Shown here: piece after piece, positions 45,106 through 57,260 of the stretch
Layout: every line of letters starts with the position of its first letter
Position numbering within the stretch: the first letter of the stretch is position 1
From: Alopecurus myosuroides
Taxonomy: Eukaryota > Streptophyta > Magnoliopsida > Poales > Poaceae
Direction of reading: 5' to 3'
Assembly (NCBI GenBank): GCA_028641055.1
Contig: CM054057.1
Coordinates: 725,682,484-725,746,483, forward strand
Length of the DNA stretch: 64,000 bases
The notes under the pieces: model-generated
Databases searched by the model: none
Seen by the model: only the letters and a program-made list of their open reading frames with translations
What the model was told of the DNA's origin: nothing
Translations under genes and position numbers: made by a program

Positions 45106-45760
45106 CTATTTGTCAGTCATCCCAGTCCCTACGACGACAAATTTTGTCGGATCTTTGGGGTCTAGGATTACCTGTCTTGTATTCTCGGATGCCTTGAAGC
45201 TGTCTGTTGGCTTCCGAGTTTCTTTTCCTGCCGGCATTTCTGACGGTGATACCTCCTTGGCTAATTCCTTCAGTTCTTCCTTTGCTATGACTCTCTGAGC
45301 GCAAAGGGCGTTTTCTTTCTCCAACTCGTTTGCCAGCTTAAAATCACCAGCTATAGTGATTACTCCCTTGGGTCCTGGCATCTTCAGCTTGTTATAAATA
45401 TAACAGGATCTTGCCATGAATTTGGCGAAAGCTGGACGTCCGAGTATTGCATGATACACGCTTTCGAACGGCACTACTTCGAAGCATACTTTTTCCTGCC
45501 GAAGTGATCTTTATCTCCGAAGGTGACATCTAGGGAAATTTCTCCTAGGGATCGTGCTTGCCTGCCAGGAACGATACCATGGAAGCGTATGTTGCTGTAG
45601 TTGAGCTGAGACTCGAAAATCTTCAGATGCTTCAGTGTATCCAGGTACATTATGTTAATGCTGGATCCTCCATCCATCAGCACTCTTCTTAGCCTAGTAT
45701 TTTGAACAATAGAACTTACAACAAGAGCTTGTGTGCCGGGTTCAGGGATATTTCCGGGAT
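45106..45760 (-). pseudogene. G2 left unit: protease region
   Basis: Active-site DGGSSIN at about 45661-45675 in the longer gag-protease frame, and HAILGRPAFAKFMA in 45474-45106. A one-base loss near 45500 (CCGAAGTG against CCGGAAGTG in the right unit) separates the two. Asp-Gly-Gly-Ser in place of Asp-Thr-Gly is as expected for Tat-type proteases. Confidence 0.8.
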
Positions 45761-48542
45761 GATCAGACTGATCCCAGATTATCGGTGTGTTGGAGTACTT
45801 CAAGAATTTCGGGGTTGCCGGAACAACCGCGTTTATTTCTCGAAGTGTTCTTTTTGCCACCTTTGCTGACGGGGTTGCTAAGAAAGTTAGCATTGCTTCT
45901 CCATCAACTCTCGGAAACTTGGGTTCGCCTTTACGCTGTTGTTCCTGGATTTTTTCGTCAGTGTCCGATTCACTGTCTTCTTTGTCAGCTTCTGGCTTTT
46001 GTTTGGCGGGTTTCCTTTTGGAACCCTTCCCCTTGCCTCCGGCTCCTGCACTGCCTTTCATGTGCTTATTCAGCCGGCATTGCGCGTTTGTATGGGTGGG
46101 TTTCCCGAATTGCGAGTGGTGAACGCAAGGTTCCGACTTAATCCTTTCCCACTCCTCTGGAGTGTAGTTGATTGGATCTGGGTTGCGTCCTTTCCACTTG
46201 TTTCCCTTTTCTCCTCCAAAGGCTATGTTCACCTCTTTGGGTTTCGTCGTTGTTTCTGGAGTGGCTTTTTTGTCAGAACGAGGGGTTTTCTTGGCAAGTA
46301 TCAATGATTCAATATTGCCTCCTCTTGCTCTGATGTCATCCTCGGCTGCAGCATGCTCATTGGCGGTTGTAAGCATGGATCCGAGATCCTTGTGCTTTTT
46401 GGAACCAACCATGAACGGTACGAGTCCGGGTTTTAGGCCATTGACGAAAGCATGCATTGCTTGTACGTCAGTTACTCCACAGCAACTATTCTTCATTGCT
46501 GTCCATCTGGAGATGAAATCCACGTATGGTTCATCCTCAAATTGCGTGCAACGGTTTAGCTGGTTGATGCTATTCGGGCGTTTGTATGTTCCCCGGAAAT
46601 GCTGAGTAAATACTCTAGCCATATCGTCCCAGCTGTGGACTGTTCGTGACGGTAATCCATTGATCCAATCTCTGGCTCCGTCCAGCAGCATTAGGGGAAG
46701 AAACTTGACAGCTTCCAAGTCTGTCCCATTGTTGATCTGGACGGCTGTATAGTAATCCGAGAGCCAGGTATCCGGGTTTGTGCTGTCGGTGTATTTCTGG
46801 TACGTTGGACCGACCTTGGCAAAGCCAGAATGCAACGTTATTCTTCGGATCCTGTCGGTAAAACATTTAGGACCAAAGTATAGATCATCTTTTTCTGCTC
46901 TGTCAATGTGTGCAGAATATCTTCCGGCTGAATGAACAGAAGGGGACCTGCTCCTTTCTCTTCCATTGTTGCGCGAACGCGCTTTTCCGGGATTGTTTCT
47001 ATCTCTTCCGTGATCACGCCCTTTTGGATTAGGCGGAGTTCTACTCCTGTTCCTTTCTTTGTCCTTAGGCGGTGTCCGGGATCTCTCACGCCTGTGAGGT
47101 ATATCGTATCTTCCATCTTTCTCAGCTGGGTTTCTCGGAGGTGGCATTATTTTGCCGTCCTTCCGGTGTTTGTCTTCCCGATCATGGGGTTTATACCCAT
47201 CTTTCGGGAGATGGGATCCGGTCCTAGACGCTGCATCCCGGTTGTCGGGGTTTTTCTTGTCTTCTCTCGGATCCTCTTTTTTATCTTTTGAGTTGTCTGA
47301 ATCCCAGGTTCTTCCGGTCCAGGTGCTCCAGCAGCGCAAGTAGCTGTCTTGCATAGGGCGGAGTTATCATGCAGCCTCCCTGATCGCTCTTGAGCGCGCT
47401 GTTGTTGTTGCAATGCTTTTCCTAGGAAAGCATACACCCCTTGGAGTTTTTCCCCGTTGGAATACAGATCGTTGTTAAGAATCGCGAACGCTGCTTCCGC
47501 GTTTTCTGCTGCGGTCTTGTATATTGGTTCGCCCTTGGCATCTTTGCCGTTACCTGCTTTTGCCAAGACGGGTTATGGAACCTTTCTTTTGGCGGCAGTT
47601 CTTCCGGTCTTGCGATTCCGGGTAACCTAGTAGGTTTTAACGCGGATCTATTCTTTCTCTCGTACTCCTCTATTTCTTCGTTCATGACCTTGATGTCATT
47701 ATGGGTTTGTTGGAGATGTTGGCGAGATCTGAGTAGATGTTGCGGTTGCCGTTGGAAAGCTTGTCTCCTGGCTTCCAGCATATCAGGGGGTTCGTCTGGT
47801 CCCACTGGTGTTTGCAATAGCTCTTGCTCTTCCTGTTCCGTCATTGGCGGAGCAGTGATTTCTTTGGATTTCTTCTCCGCAGTCTTTGTTCCGCTAACAT
47901 CTCCAACTTCCAGGTTTTCATCAGCGAGATCGGCTGATTTTTCTTCCGGATTTTGTATTGGAGTTTTTTAGCAGCACGGTGCTTTTTCTTGGAAGAGGGA
48001 GGTTTTTTGACAGGCTCATCTTCTGTCATCTCCTTGACACTGGGGAATATCGGAGAAGTTTCTCCGTCTTCTCTCTCTTCCTCTGGCGGAGGAGTTTTAG
48101 GGCTTTCCTGGCTGCCGGCGTCCGTGGTATCAGCCGGTTTTGCCATTAAAACTTCGTGGAATCCCTCTTGAAAGGACTTAACCTTTCTTACAAAGGCGTC
48201 CTCATCTTCATCTTCGGAGTCGAAGTTATCCGATCCGGTTTCCGACTCCAATCTCGCCTCAATGGCGGCAAGCACGGAGTCTGCTTCCGAGTTCATCGTC
48301 TTGTTGACGGATGTCGGATCTTCCGCCTTTGTGACGGGTGTTTGATCTTCCGTCTCCATGACGGGTGCGTTGTTGTCTGCCTCTTGCACGGGATTTCCGT
48401 CATCTGTGTTTTCGGCGATTTCGGATTGCACCATGCCGATAAAGTGTGTATCACTTTTTTGTCGGCGATCTGAGCAGAATCCGGCATCAAAGTCATCTTC
48501 GACTGGGTATAGGGCGGGTGGGATAAATTTCTTCCACCGCAA
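45761..48542 (-). pseudogene. G2 left unit: gag
   Basis: Pieces: 48542-47841 (acidic N-terminal region), 47844-47422 and 47566-47147 (Gln- and Lys-rich), then the 626-codon frame from 47354 carrying the Arg/Ser-rich segment, the retrotransposon gag core (WLSDYYTAVQINNGTDLEAV, GARDWINGLPSRTVHSWDDM, FRGTYKRPNSINQLNRCTQF) and a knuckle-like CVHHSQFGKPTHTNAQC. The gag core is unbroken here, unlike in the right unit, while a frameshift near 47320 breaks the segment before it. Confidence 0.83.
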
Positions 48543-48753
48543 AACCCCATTGCTTCTGCAGTTAGTCCGATAAAGATGTTAGCAGATCCTATCGGTAATA
48601 TGCAGGCACTTACCAGGTGGTTTTGCGCCGGTATGTAGGATCCGTTGTCGAGGAAGCGCCTGACGTCGTTGTCGAACTCCAAGCTTCCGACAGTGATTGA
48701 TCTTCCGATTCCGCCAAGTATCCCAGATCGGAATCTTACGCCTGACGTCGTTT

Positions 48754-48771
48754 GCCCCACGGTGGGCGCCA
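48754..48771 (-). other. Primer-binding site, G2 left unit
   Basis: TGGCGCCCACCGTGGGGC on the minus strand, 2 nt inside LTR B. This PBS type in Tat-lineage elements is usually assigned to tRNA-Arg; the assignment is from memory. Confidence 0.85.
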
Positions 48772-48773
48772 AC

Positions 48774-49335
48774 TGTCGAGACATCGTAGTAGTTTTCACA
48801 GACGGGGGTGCCATGAAACTACGGTACAGACGTGGGGTAACGGGATAGCGTAGTAACACGGAACACAGGATTTACCCAGGTTCGGTACGCCGCGACAGTA
48901 CGACGTGCCTACTCCTGCACTTCTCACTAATTGGGACTAAAGCCCGTAAACAGAGTTACAATGTGAGGGTTTTAGATCTAAACCACTCGACGAGGATGAG
49001 CTTCTCGGCGAGTTGGCGTAGAGCTTCTATGTTATCTCTCCTTCGTTGGTTGTTTTGTTTATCTCCCGTCCGGCTTTATATAATAGCCGGATTAGGGCTT
49101 ACAGAATAGGAAACCTAGAAAACTACGGTAACCTGTAACTTGGAAAGCAAGGAATCCGTCTTCTCCTCCAAGTCAGATCACATGGGCTGTGATCCGGGTT
49201 CTTCTAGAATCCGGCTTCTGCGCATCGGATTACTGGGCCGCCTAATGGACCTAAGCCCACTACCACTTAGGCCACCCTGGTAATCCGGCACTTGGCCTAC
49301 CATCTTCTATACCCCTATTTGGTATATATCCGACA
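48774..49335 (-). repeat. G2 LTR B (shared middle LTR)
   Basis: Serves as 5' LTR of the left unit (PBS on its left) and 3' LTR of the right unit (PPT on its right). It differs from C at only 3 sites. Confidence 0.95.
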
Positions 49336-49515
49336 GTAGCCCCCAAGAAGGATCAAAACTCTGATTCTCCGCCGTTCGCCAAATATTCTTTGTCCGAGAA
49401 ACATTGATTCAGTAGTCTTGATTCTTCTTATTCTTCTTTTGAAAAATGGTGGCATGAAACTCGGAATCCTGAAAATCCGGCTTTTCTCTCACGATCCTTC
49501 GTGGAGAAGAAACTT

Positions 49516-49549
49516 CTTACGTCAGCGCACTCAACCATGCTGACGTAAG
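49516..49549. promoter_or_regulatory. TGACG palindrome upstream of the G2 right antisense gene
   Basis: CTTACGTCAGC (49516-49526) and GCTGACGTAAG (49539-49549), identical to the left unit. Confidence 0.6.
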
Positions 49550-49729
49550 CGACGTTTGAGTTTTACTCGGAAAAACCCAGAAACATATCTCAGACAGATT
49601 CTCGCGGGAAACGAGGAGATAACCATCATTACCCCGTCGTTTCATTTCCCGGATTTTCCGGCGAGTGACACGCGGCAAACATCCAACGATCAAAATAGCC
49701 GTTGGCGCGCATCTTGACGGATTTCTAGC

Positions 49730-49737
49730 TATAAATA
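49730..49737 (+). promoter_or_regulatory. TATA box, G2 right antisense gene
   Basis: TATAAATA, 142 bp upstream of the ATG at 49872. It lies outside the LTR, so the antisense gene appears to have its own promoter. Confidence 0.7.
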
Positions 49738-49871
49738 GCTATCCTCGTCCTCAACGAAAACTTTCTGCACTCTCACCGCTCTCGCCATTGACGCGCATAA
49801 GCTCCCAAGCGACGCACTGTCCCGAGCACTCCTCACCTCCAAGCCCCGGGAACGAACCGCGCCGCCCGAAA

Positions 49872-52793
49872 ATGGCAGGCTCACCGTCTTCGCCCACTCG
49901 CGCCGCCATCAACGACATCATCAGCGACCTAGATCCCCAAACTGGGTCACCCAAGCACGCCGACGACGAGCCGGAGAAATCCGCGGCCTCTGCGGCGGGC
50001 GGAGAAAATCTTTCCGCCGCCGCGGACGTTGCGGGCGCTAGCTCCGCCGCCTCCCCTCCGTTCGCTCCTGAAACGACGGAGGAGGAGATCCTGTTTCAAG
50101 TCAACGAACACACTGCGACTGAAGAAGTAGAATTTGTCGGCGACTGGGATCCGAGTAACTCTTCCCTCGTCCTCCTTCGACAAATGTCAAAAGAGGGATT
50201 AATAGTTAAAGGCAAATGGCGAAAATCAGATGGTGAGCTCGAGCCCAGACCAAAAGACGGATAATGTGTCCTCCTTACAGCTCACATTACGCGAGGTATG
50301 GGTTTACCTCCTTCTGCCTTCTTCATAGACATCCTTAACTATTACGGTGTCCAACCGCATAACCTCTCTCCAACCTGCATCCTCTATCTAGCTAGCTTCC
50401 AAGCCCTTTTTGAGGGATATCTCGGAATAACTCCTAGTCTAGATTTTTGGCAATACTGTTTTGAAGTAAAACATAACATCACAGAAGGTATTTCCCCTAT
50501 CTATGGAACCATATCTTTCATTCTTCGGAAAAATAGAGAGGATTGGTTCCCGAGAATACAAATGCCAGAACCCACCAAATCCTGGCTGGGTTCTTTCTTT
50601 TATCATGAGGACATCCCATTCCCTGGCAAGGAAATCGGGGTTCCTTCATTTTTTTCCGCCGCCCTTCCTCGAGAGAGTTGGACAGTTGAAGCAGTTGAGA
50701 CATTGCCGGAAAATTTAATGAAGATAAAACGCCGTATTGCCAAGCTTACTTCTTCCAAACCTTCCTTAACTGGGAAAGACACTGTTTTATGCTGGTTCGG
50801 ACGTCGCATTCAGCCCCTTTCATTTCGTTCTCGGCTTCTTTGCGAATACCAAGGGCCAGAAGATAGCATGAGGGGAACAGATAAAGCCTATACCAAGAAA
50901 GATTTTATAAAGCGGCTTCATCAGCTGGTTGCCTCCAGCGCCCAAATCGAAGAAAACCTAGCCATTTATCACGTGGAAAATCGAGTTCCTAAGGTATTTA
51001 TACTTTCCTTGTTTCCGAGTTTTCCTCAGATTAACTTGTATCTCCGCCTTTTAATCATGTTGTTAATTCTTTCCTAGTTCAACGAACTCGGAGGAAATGA
51101 TCTTGCTTCCGATGCCGAACTCAGCGAACTACATGCTAGGTTTTACAACGACCGGAAGCGCAAAAGGCAGGTGACTTTCGAGAAAATGGTAACTGTTGAC
51201 GGAATTCCTGTCGCCACATCCAGGTATTTTACCAGGGTTTTCCTAGTTACCATCCTCCTTCAGTTCTTCGAGATTTTTAACTCTCGGATATTCTTCTTTC
51301 AGTCTTGCCCCAATTCCTTTGAAACAAAGAAGCTGAAGAAACATAAGACTGCTATCAAAGAAGAATCTTCTTCCGCAGCCATGGGCCCGAGGGGTAGAAC
51401 GGAAGCACAGACAGGTGGAAATCTCCGGACCTCTGGAAACGAACCCGTCTCCAATTTGGACAGTAACATCCGGATAAAAGAAGAACCGTTCGACGATCTT
51501 GGATATATTCGTCCGGAGGCTAAAAAACTTCGCTCCTGCCCCTCTAATTCGTCCTTGGCCACAGGGCGGATTAGTTGTTCGCAATGATTTTATTTTCCCT
51601 CGCCAGGTCTTACAAGATGGCCTTCATCACGTTGGGATTCTTTTTGCTGAATATGCCAAAGAATTCAACGAGAACTTGGCCGACTTGCGAGAAATGAGCC
51701 AGGTGACACCTCTAGCCCCCAAGCATTAAGTCGAAAACCTGAATTCTTCTTAATGTTTCATCATATGCTTGTTCATACTTAAGCATTTGGCTTTCATTTC
51801 CGTATTCAGCATTCCGCAGATGCCATAAACTTGGAAGTTTTTAAGAAGCTTAATCTCAAAAGTAGAGAAGTAAAAACCCTTCAATCTATGATTGAGTTGA
51901 AAAGCAACGAGCTGGCGTCATCTCAGCTACAATTATCTAAAACAACAGGTGTGTATTCTCTGCAGTTTTTATCCGGATAATATTTGTCCCAAATTTTCAA
52001 AAGCTCGAAATGTTTTTGTGTCCCCTAGCTGCTTTAGCAAAAGCCAACAAAGTAGCCAAGGACGCTAGCAATGCATCTCGGCTCCGTGCAGAAAACTCGA
52101 GCCTTCGCAAGGAACTTATGAAAGTTCAAAAAGACCTGGAAGCCAGTAATCTGGCCCTTGGGATTGCTCAATCCCAGGCTTCTTTGCAAGCGGCGGAAAA
52201 TAAATCTATTATCCATGATTTCGAAAGTATGCTATTCCCGCGCATGAAAGAAGGCACCGAAATTGATAAGGTTCTTGGTAAGTTAGTTCCTTTTACCAAT
52301 TTCTCCATGTCTTACTTTCCTTTATTTTGTGGCCTAAACCCGTTTCTGCCATCAAAACAGGGAATATTCCAGGCATTTCTCGGATTGAGAAAATCCGAGC
52401 TTTTGGAGAGGTATGGAACGCAATCAGAAATGCAGGAATGCAATTGATTAATAAATTCCTTCCCGCAAGTACTATAGATTTCTCGGAAGTTTACAAACTG
52501 CCATCATGGAAGTTGCGGGATCAAAGGAATTCATCCTACGCTCCGCTGCACGAGGTGGTGCGCGCATGGCACTAGGCCTTATGCGCCTACACTATCCTGA
52601 TGCGAAATCTTGGCGCGTGGCCTCTGGTGTCCCTCAAGGGTATACAGAGAATCAGCGAACCGCCATCTTTGATGAAGTCAAAGGCCACGCCACCAAGATT
52701 GCTTCCATGGTTAACATTTCTATCACTTATCCAGAAGAAGAGGTTCCCGCAGTCCCCGAAGATGAAAGCAGTGAGGAAGACTCGGATGCTTGA
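49872..52793 (+). pseudogene. Antisense gene of G2, right unit (Transposase_28-like, coiled coil)
   Basis: Chosen start MAGSPSSPTRAAINDIISD lies downstream of the TATA box; the frame is open to 49665 but that part precedes the likely transcript start. Exon 1 runs to 50993 and contains one in-frame TAA (50262-50264) just before the conserved core LTAHITRGMGLPPSAFFIDI ... YYGVQPHNLSPTCILYLAS. Introns with GT/AG ends: 50994-51077 and 51224-51302. Later exons include 51607-51702 (HHVGILFAEYAKEFNENLAD), a coiled-coil segment from about 52025 (SRLRAENSSLRKELMKVQKD) and a C-terminal block (ARMALGLMRLHYPDAKSWRV), ending acidic (PEDESSEEDSDA) at TGA 52791-52793. The core resembles the 'putative gypsy type transposon' domain. 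It is convergent with pol. Role unknown; a gene in this position is known in Grande-like elements. The stop is shared by both units. Confidence 0.8.
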
Positions 52794-53397
52794 AGGACTG
52801 CCTTTAACCTGGATGATGGATTTGTATAATATGAGCGCTATTTATACTGTAATTCATACTGTAACACTTCTATTTCATTTGCCGAAACAAGAACTCCGCC
52901 TTTTGCAGCTTTGAATTATGAAATTCCTTGCAACTTTGTCGGGTTGAATTACTCCTTTATCTACTAAGTTCTCTGGCATATGTGTTTTGACTGTCTTTAG
53001 TGTTTGAAATGACTCGATAGCATTATGATCGTCAAGACGAGTAACTGGGTATAACCAATCAGTTAAAACTCGGAAACATGGACCATACTAAAGGCATTTT
53101 TACTAACCAGATCCAGTGACCCAACATACATTCGATCAGGTAATGCTTAAAGATTTGTAAGGAACTTTCTTGAAACTTGGGCACACAGGCACAATCCGAG
53201 TTTCCTTTAGCCATTAACAGGCTGAAATCATTCAGTTTTTAACGCGAGCACGCAGGCACAATTCGGGTTAACATTGAGTATTTTGTAAGATCATTGGGAA
53301 ATAGAAAAGGTGGAAACATGCTTTTACTATAGCAAAACTTGTAAAAAACATGGATATCAGAATTCCAATGACTTTATTTCATGATCTCAAAAGATGT
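52794..53397. other. G2 right unit, non-coding between antisense gene and pol
   Basis: Convergent gene ends; near-identical to 41264-41945. No gene seen. Confidence 0.55.
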
Positions 53398-55370
53398 TTA
53401 CATAGATATTGAACTAAGTATAGAAGGGAACTGATGGATGCTCCAAGGCCTCTTTGTCTCTCCTAGCTCATCATCTATCTTTCTCTTTCTTTTGCGATTC
53501 GGTTTCTCGGGATCGTCTTCCGTATCTCGAATGTCAACAAGATAGTATGATCCATTTTTCATGGCTTTACTTATGACAAATGGCCCTTCCCATACTGGGG
53601 CTAATTTGTGCTTCCTTTGCTGCACCAACTTCAGCACTAGGTCACCTTCTTTAAAAGAGTGATGCCTGATTTTCCGACTATGGTAACGTCTCAAACCCTG
53701 CTGATAAATGGCGGATCTTTGAAGCACAAGCTCTCGTTCCTCTTCTAGGAGATCAACGGCATTCTGTCGTGCCTCTTCGGCGTCTAATTCGTCAAAATCT
53801 TGCACTCTTGGGCTATCATGGATCATATCTGTTGGGAGAATAGCTTCCGCGCCGTAAACTAGGAAAAACGGGGTTTGCCCGGTTGACCTATTTGGCGTCG
53901 TTCTTATACTCCAAATCACAGAAGGTAGCTCTTCTAACCATGCTCCGTCCGCTCTGTGAAGAGGAGTTTCGAGTCTTGGGCGTATTCCTTGCAAGATTGA
54001 GCTATTCATTCTCTCAACCTGTCCATTGGATTGCGGGTGTGCCACAGATGCTAGATCTAGGCGAATTCCCGTTTGTCGGCAATATCTTGCCAACTCTCCA
54101 ATGGAGAAATGTGTCCTGTTGTCGGTTATTATGCTGTGTGGCACACCGTATCTCATCACCAAGTCGATGATGAAATTTCTAGCAGTTGCACCATCCAGCT
54201 TTTTGATGGGTTTGGCCTCCACCCATTTGGTGTACTTATCCACTGCTACTAGCAAATGAGTAAGTCCACCTCTTGCAGTTTTGAACGGTCCCATCATATC
54301 TAGCCCCCAGACCGCAAACGGCCACGTAATGGGGATAGTTTTAAGTGCTTGGGCCGGCAAATTGGTCTGCTTAGCGTAATATTGACATCCTGCACATGTG
54401 TTAACTATATGCTCGGCATCTGTCTTGGCTGTTAGCCAGAAAAAACCCGCGCGAAATGCTTTTTTGACTATGCTTTTTGATTGAGCATGATGTCCGCAAT
54501 CGCCGGCATGGATTTCTTCCAGTATTTCTCTTCCTTCTTCTGGTGAAATGCACCGCTGAAAAATTCCAGAAATACTGCGTTTATATAAGCAGCCGTCAAT
54601 TACTGTGTATCCTTTGCATCGACGCTGTATTTGTCTTTGCAAGACTTCGTCTGCTCCTTCCGGGTACTTCTGATTGACTAAGAAGTTTAAGTACGGAATT
54701 GTCCAGTCCGGTTTAACGATCATGACTTCAATCGATTCAGACGCCAGAGGGTAATCAACGTCTCCACCTTTTATGGATGGCTCATGTAAGTGCTGAACGA
54801 ATACTCCTGGCGGTAAGGTTTTTACCCTTTCTGATCCCATGCGGGCTAGCGCATCCGCGTTCCAGTTGTTCTCCCTTTTGATGTGAAGGACCTCGAATCC
54901 GAAGAAACAGATGGCGAACTCGTCTACCGTTCTCCGATATTCGGCCATTATAGGGCTTTTTGCGTCCCAGGTTTGGTTAAGCTGATGCTGCACCAAATCC
55001 GAGTCGCCATAGCACAAGATGCGCTTTACTCCTATTTCTTTTGCAATATGCAAGCCGTGAAGCAGAGCTTCGTATTCTGCCACGTTATTACTGGCGTTGA
55101 AGTGTATTTGCAACACGTACTCCATTGTGTCTCCCTTAGGAGATTTTAAGACTACGCCAGCCCCAGCTCCTTCCTTCATCTTGGATCCGTCAAAGTGCAT
55201 GATCCAGTACTCGGACTCCGGCATTGGTGTTTTTTCCATTGCTTCTGTCCAGTCGGCAACAAAATCTGCCAAAACCTGGGATTTTATGGCCGTCCTTGGC
55301 TGGTACTTAATGTCGAAGGCTGCCAGCTCAATGCCCCATTTGGCTACTCGGCCGGTTGCCTCTGCATTGT
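53398..55370 (-). CDS. G2 right unit: second RNase H and integrase
   Basis: Open for more than 620 codons. The second RNase H begins at IMHFDGSKMKEGAGAGVVLK and has the acidic positions in FDGS, AEYEALL, YGDSDLV and NADALARM. Integrase follows: zinc region with GHHAQSKSIVKKAF and CAGCQYY, core Asp in WGLDMMGPF, Asp in SIITDNRTHF (Arg where Gly is usual) and Glu in HPQSNGQVERMN. The C-terminal domain has KLAPVWEGPFVISKAMKNGS. The chain ends at 53398. A second RNase H between RNase H and integrase is the mark of the Tat lineage. A two-base loss near 55379 cuts the link to the upstream frame, so expression as one polyprotein is unlikely. Confidence 0.9.
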
Positions 55371-56002
55371 TTATAATGTCCTAGTGGTGCTTTACTAACC
55401 ACTGTTATGGAATGCCCTTGGAAGTAATGGCGTAGTTTTCTAGAAGCGAAAAATACACCATACGCCAGTTTCTGGTAATGTGGGTACCTTTGTTTTGACT
55501 CGGAAAAAACTTCGCTTATGTAATATACCGGATGTTGGTCTGGTATGATTTGTTCTTCCTTTAACCGTTCCACAACGATTACCGCACTAATAACCCGATT
55601 TGTAGCCGTAAGGTACAATAACATGGGCTCTTCGTCTTTTGGGGATGCCAAAATCGGAGCTTTCATCAAGGTTTCCTTCAACTGAGTCAGCGCCGCATCG
55701 GCCTCTTCTGTCCATTCGAACTTGTCGGATTTTTTCAGAAGCTTGTAGAGTGGTAATGCTTTATCCCCCAGCCGACTAATAAATCTACTAACGGCAGCTG
55801 CGGAACCCGTCAATCTTTGGACATCTTTGACGCAGGCAGGTTTTGTGATGTTCAAGATTGCCTTGATCTTTTCCGGGTTAACTTCTATTCCTCTGTGAGA
55901 AACGATGAAACCCAGAAGTTTTCCTGAGGGAACCCCGAATACGCACTTAGATGGATTCAACTTCATCTTGTAGGTGCGTAAGTTTTCGAAAGTTTTTCGC
56001 AA
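55328..56002 (-). pseudogene. G2 right unit: RT connection and first RNase H
   Basis: Follows the RT after an in-frame TAA at 56024-56026. MKLNPSKCVFGVPSGKLLGF and GIEVNPEKIKAILNITKPAC are the RT thumb. LLYLTATNRVISAVIVVERL and YPHYQKLAYGVFFASRKLRH are the first RNase H, which looks degenerate (TATNR at the usual catalytic Asp position), as is usual when a second RNase H is present. Confidence 0.87.
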
Positions 56003-56023
56003 ATCCTCAAGGAGTGTATCTTT

Positions 56024-56578
56024 TTACTTGGTTACGACAGCAATATCGTCGACATAAACATGGACATTTTTTCCAATCTGACTATGCAAACAACGTTGCA
56101 TGCAACGCTGGTAGGTTGCACCTGCGTTCTTCAGGCCAAACGGCATGGTTACGTAATAATACGTCCCGTATGGGGTTATGAAAGAAGTCTTAATTTGATC
56201 TTCCTTTTTCATGCGTATTTGGTGGTACCCGGAGTATGCATCCAAAAAGCATAAAAGCTCAGAGCCTGCTGTGGCGTCTATTATTTGGTCGATTCGCGGT
56301 AATGCGAACCTATCTTTCGGACACAATTTGTTCAAGCCTGTGTAATCTATACACATTCTAAGAGCAGTAGTGTCTTTCTTAGGTACTAATACCGGATTTG
56401 CAGACCAGTCAGTATGGATCACTTCCTTGATGAAATCCGCTGCTAAAAGCCGGATAATTTCCTTGCCAATAGCCTTCCGTCTTCTTCCGTCAAATCGACG
56501 GAGACCTTGTTTGACGGGTTTTGATCTAGGAATAACCTTAAGTTGGTGCTCAGCAAGTTCCCTGGGTACACCTGGCAT
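56024..56578 (-). pseudogene. G2 right unit: reverse transcriptase
   Basis: 184 codons with RT motifs in order: SANPVLVPKKDTTALRMCID, FALPRIDQIIDATAG, LLCFLDAYSGYHQIRMKKED, TPYGTYYYVTMPFGLKNAGA and the catalytic VYVDDIAVV near 56046-56060. It ends in TAA right after VVTK; the same stop occurs in the left unit (44489-44491). The upstream link to protease is in another frame (stop at about 56644). Confidence 0.9.
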
Positions 56579-56641
56579 GTCAGCTGGACACCAGGCAAAA
56601 ATAACCCAGTTCTCACGGAGGAACTTGATGAGCTCGCCTTC

Positions 56642-57260
56642 CTATTTGTCAGTCATCCCAGTCCCTACGACGACAAATTTTGTCGGATCTTTGGGGTCTA
56701 GGATTACCTGTCTTGTATTCTCGGATGCCTTGAAGCTGTCTGTTGGCTTCCGAGTTTCTTTTCCTGCCGGCATTTCTGACGGTGATACCTCCTTGGCTAA
56801 TTCCTTCAGTTCTTCCTTTGCTATGACTCTGAGCGCAAAGGGCGTTTTCTTTCTCCAACTCGTTTGCCAGCTTAAAATCACCAGCTATAGTGATTACTCC
56901 TCCCTTGGGTCCTGGCATCTTCAGCTTGTTATAAATATAACAGGATCTTGCCATGAATTTGGCGAAAGCTGGACGTCCGAGTATTGCATGATACACGCTT
57001 TCGAACGGCACTACTTCGAAGGATACTTTTTCCTGCCGGAAGTGATCTTTATCTCCGAAGGTGACATCTAGGGAAATTTCTCCTAGGGATCGTGCTTGCC
57101 TGCCAGGAACGATACCATGGAAGCGTATGTTGCTGTAGTTGAGCTGAGACTCGAAAATCTTCAGATGCTTCAGTGTATCCAGGTACATTATGTTAATGCT
57201 GGATCCTCCATCCATCAGCACTCTTCTTAGCCTAGTATTTTGAACAATAGAACTTACAAC
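56642..57260 (-). pseudogene. G2 right unit: protease region
   Basis: RVLMDGGSSINIMYL (active site near 57202-57213), then FEVVPFESVYHAILGRPAFA. It is in the same frame as gag upstream. A two-base loss near 56827 (CTCTGAGCG against CTCTCTGAGCG on the left) shifts the tail. The Asp-Gly-Gly-Ser catalytic site is the Tat-type variant. Confidence 0.82.

Noticed and set aside
45731..48473. Cys/Phe/Ser-rich plus-strand frames opposite gag
   Set aside because: They overlap the minus-strand gag, repeat identically in the second unit and match no family.
37237..49335. Two independent, adjacent insertions of the same retrotransposon
   Set aside because: The middle LTR is shared by both units and the only matching target duplication (GTTTT) is on the outside.
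49665..49871. Upstream ATG at 49665 (and 38128) as start of the antisense protein
   Set aside because: It precedes the TATA box, so would not be in the transcript; the ATG at 49872 is favoured.
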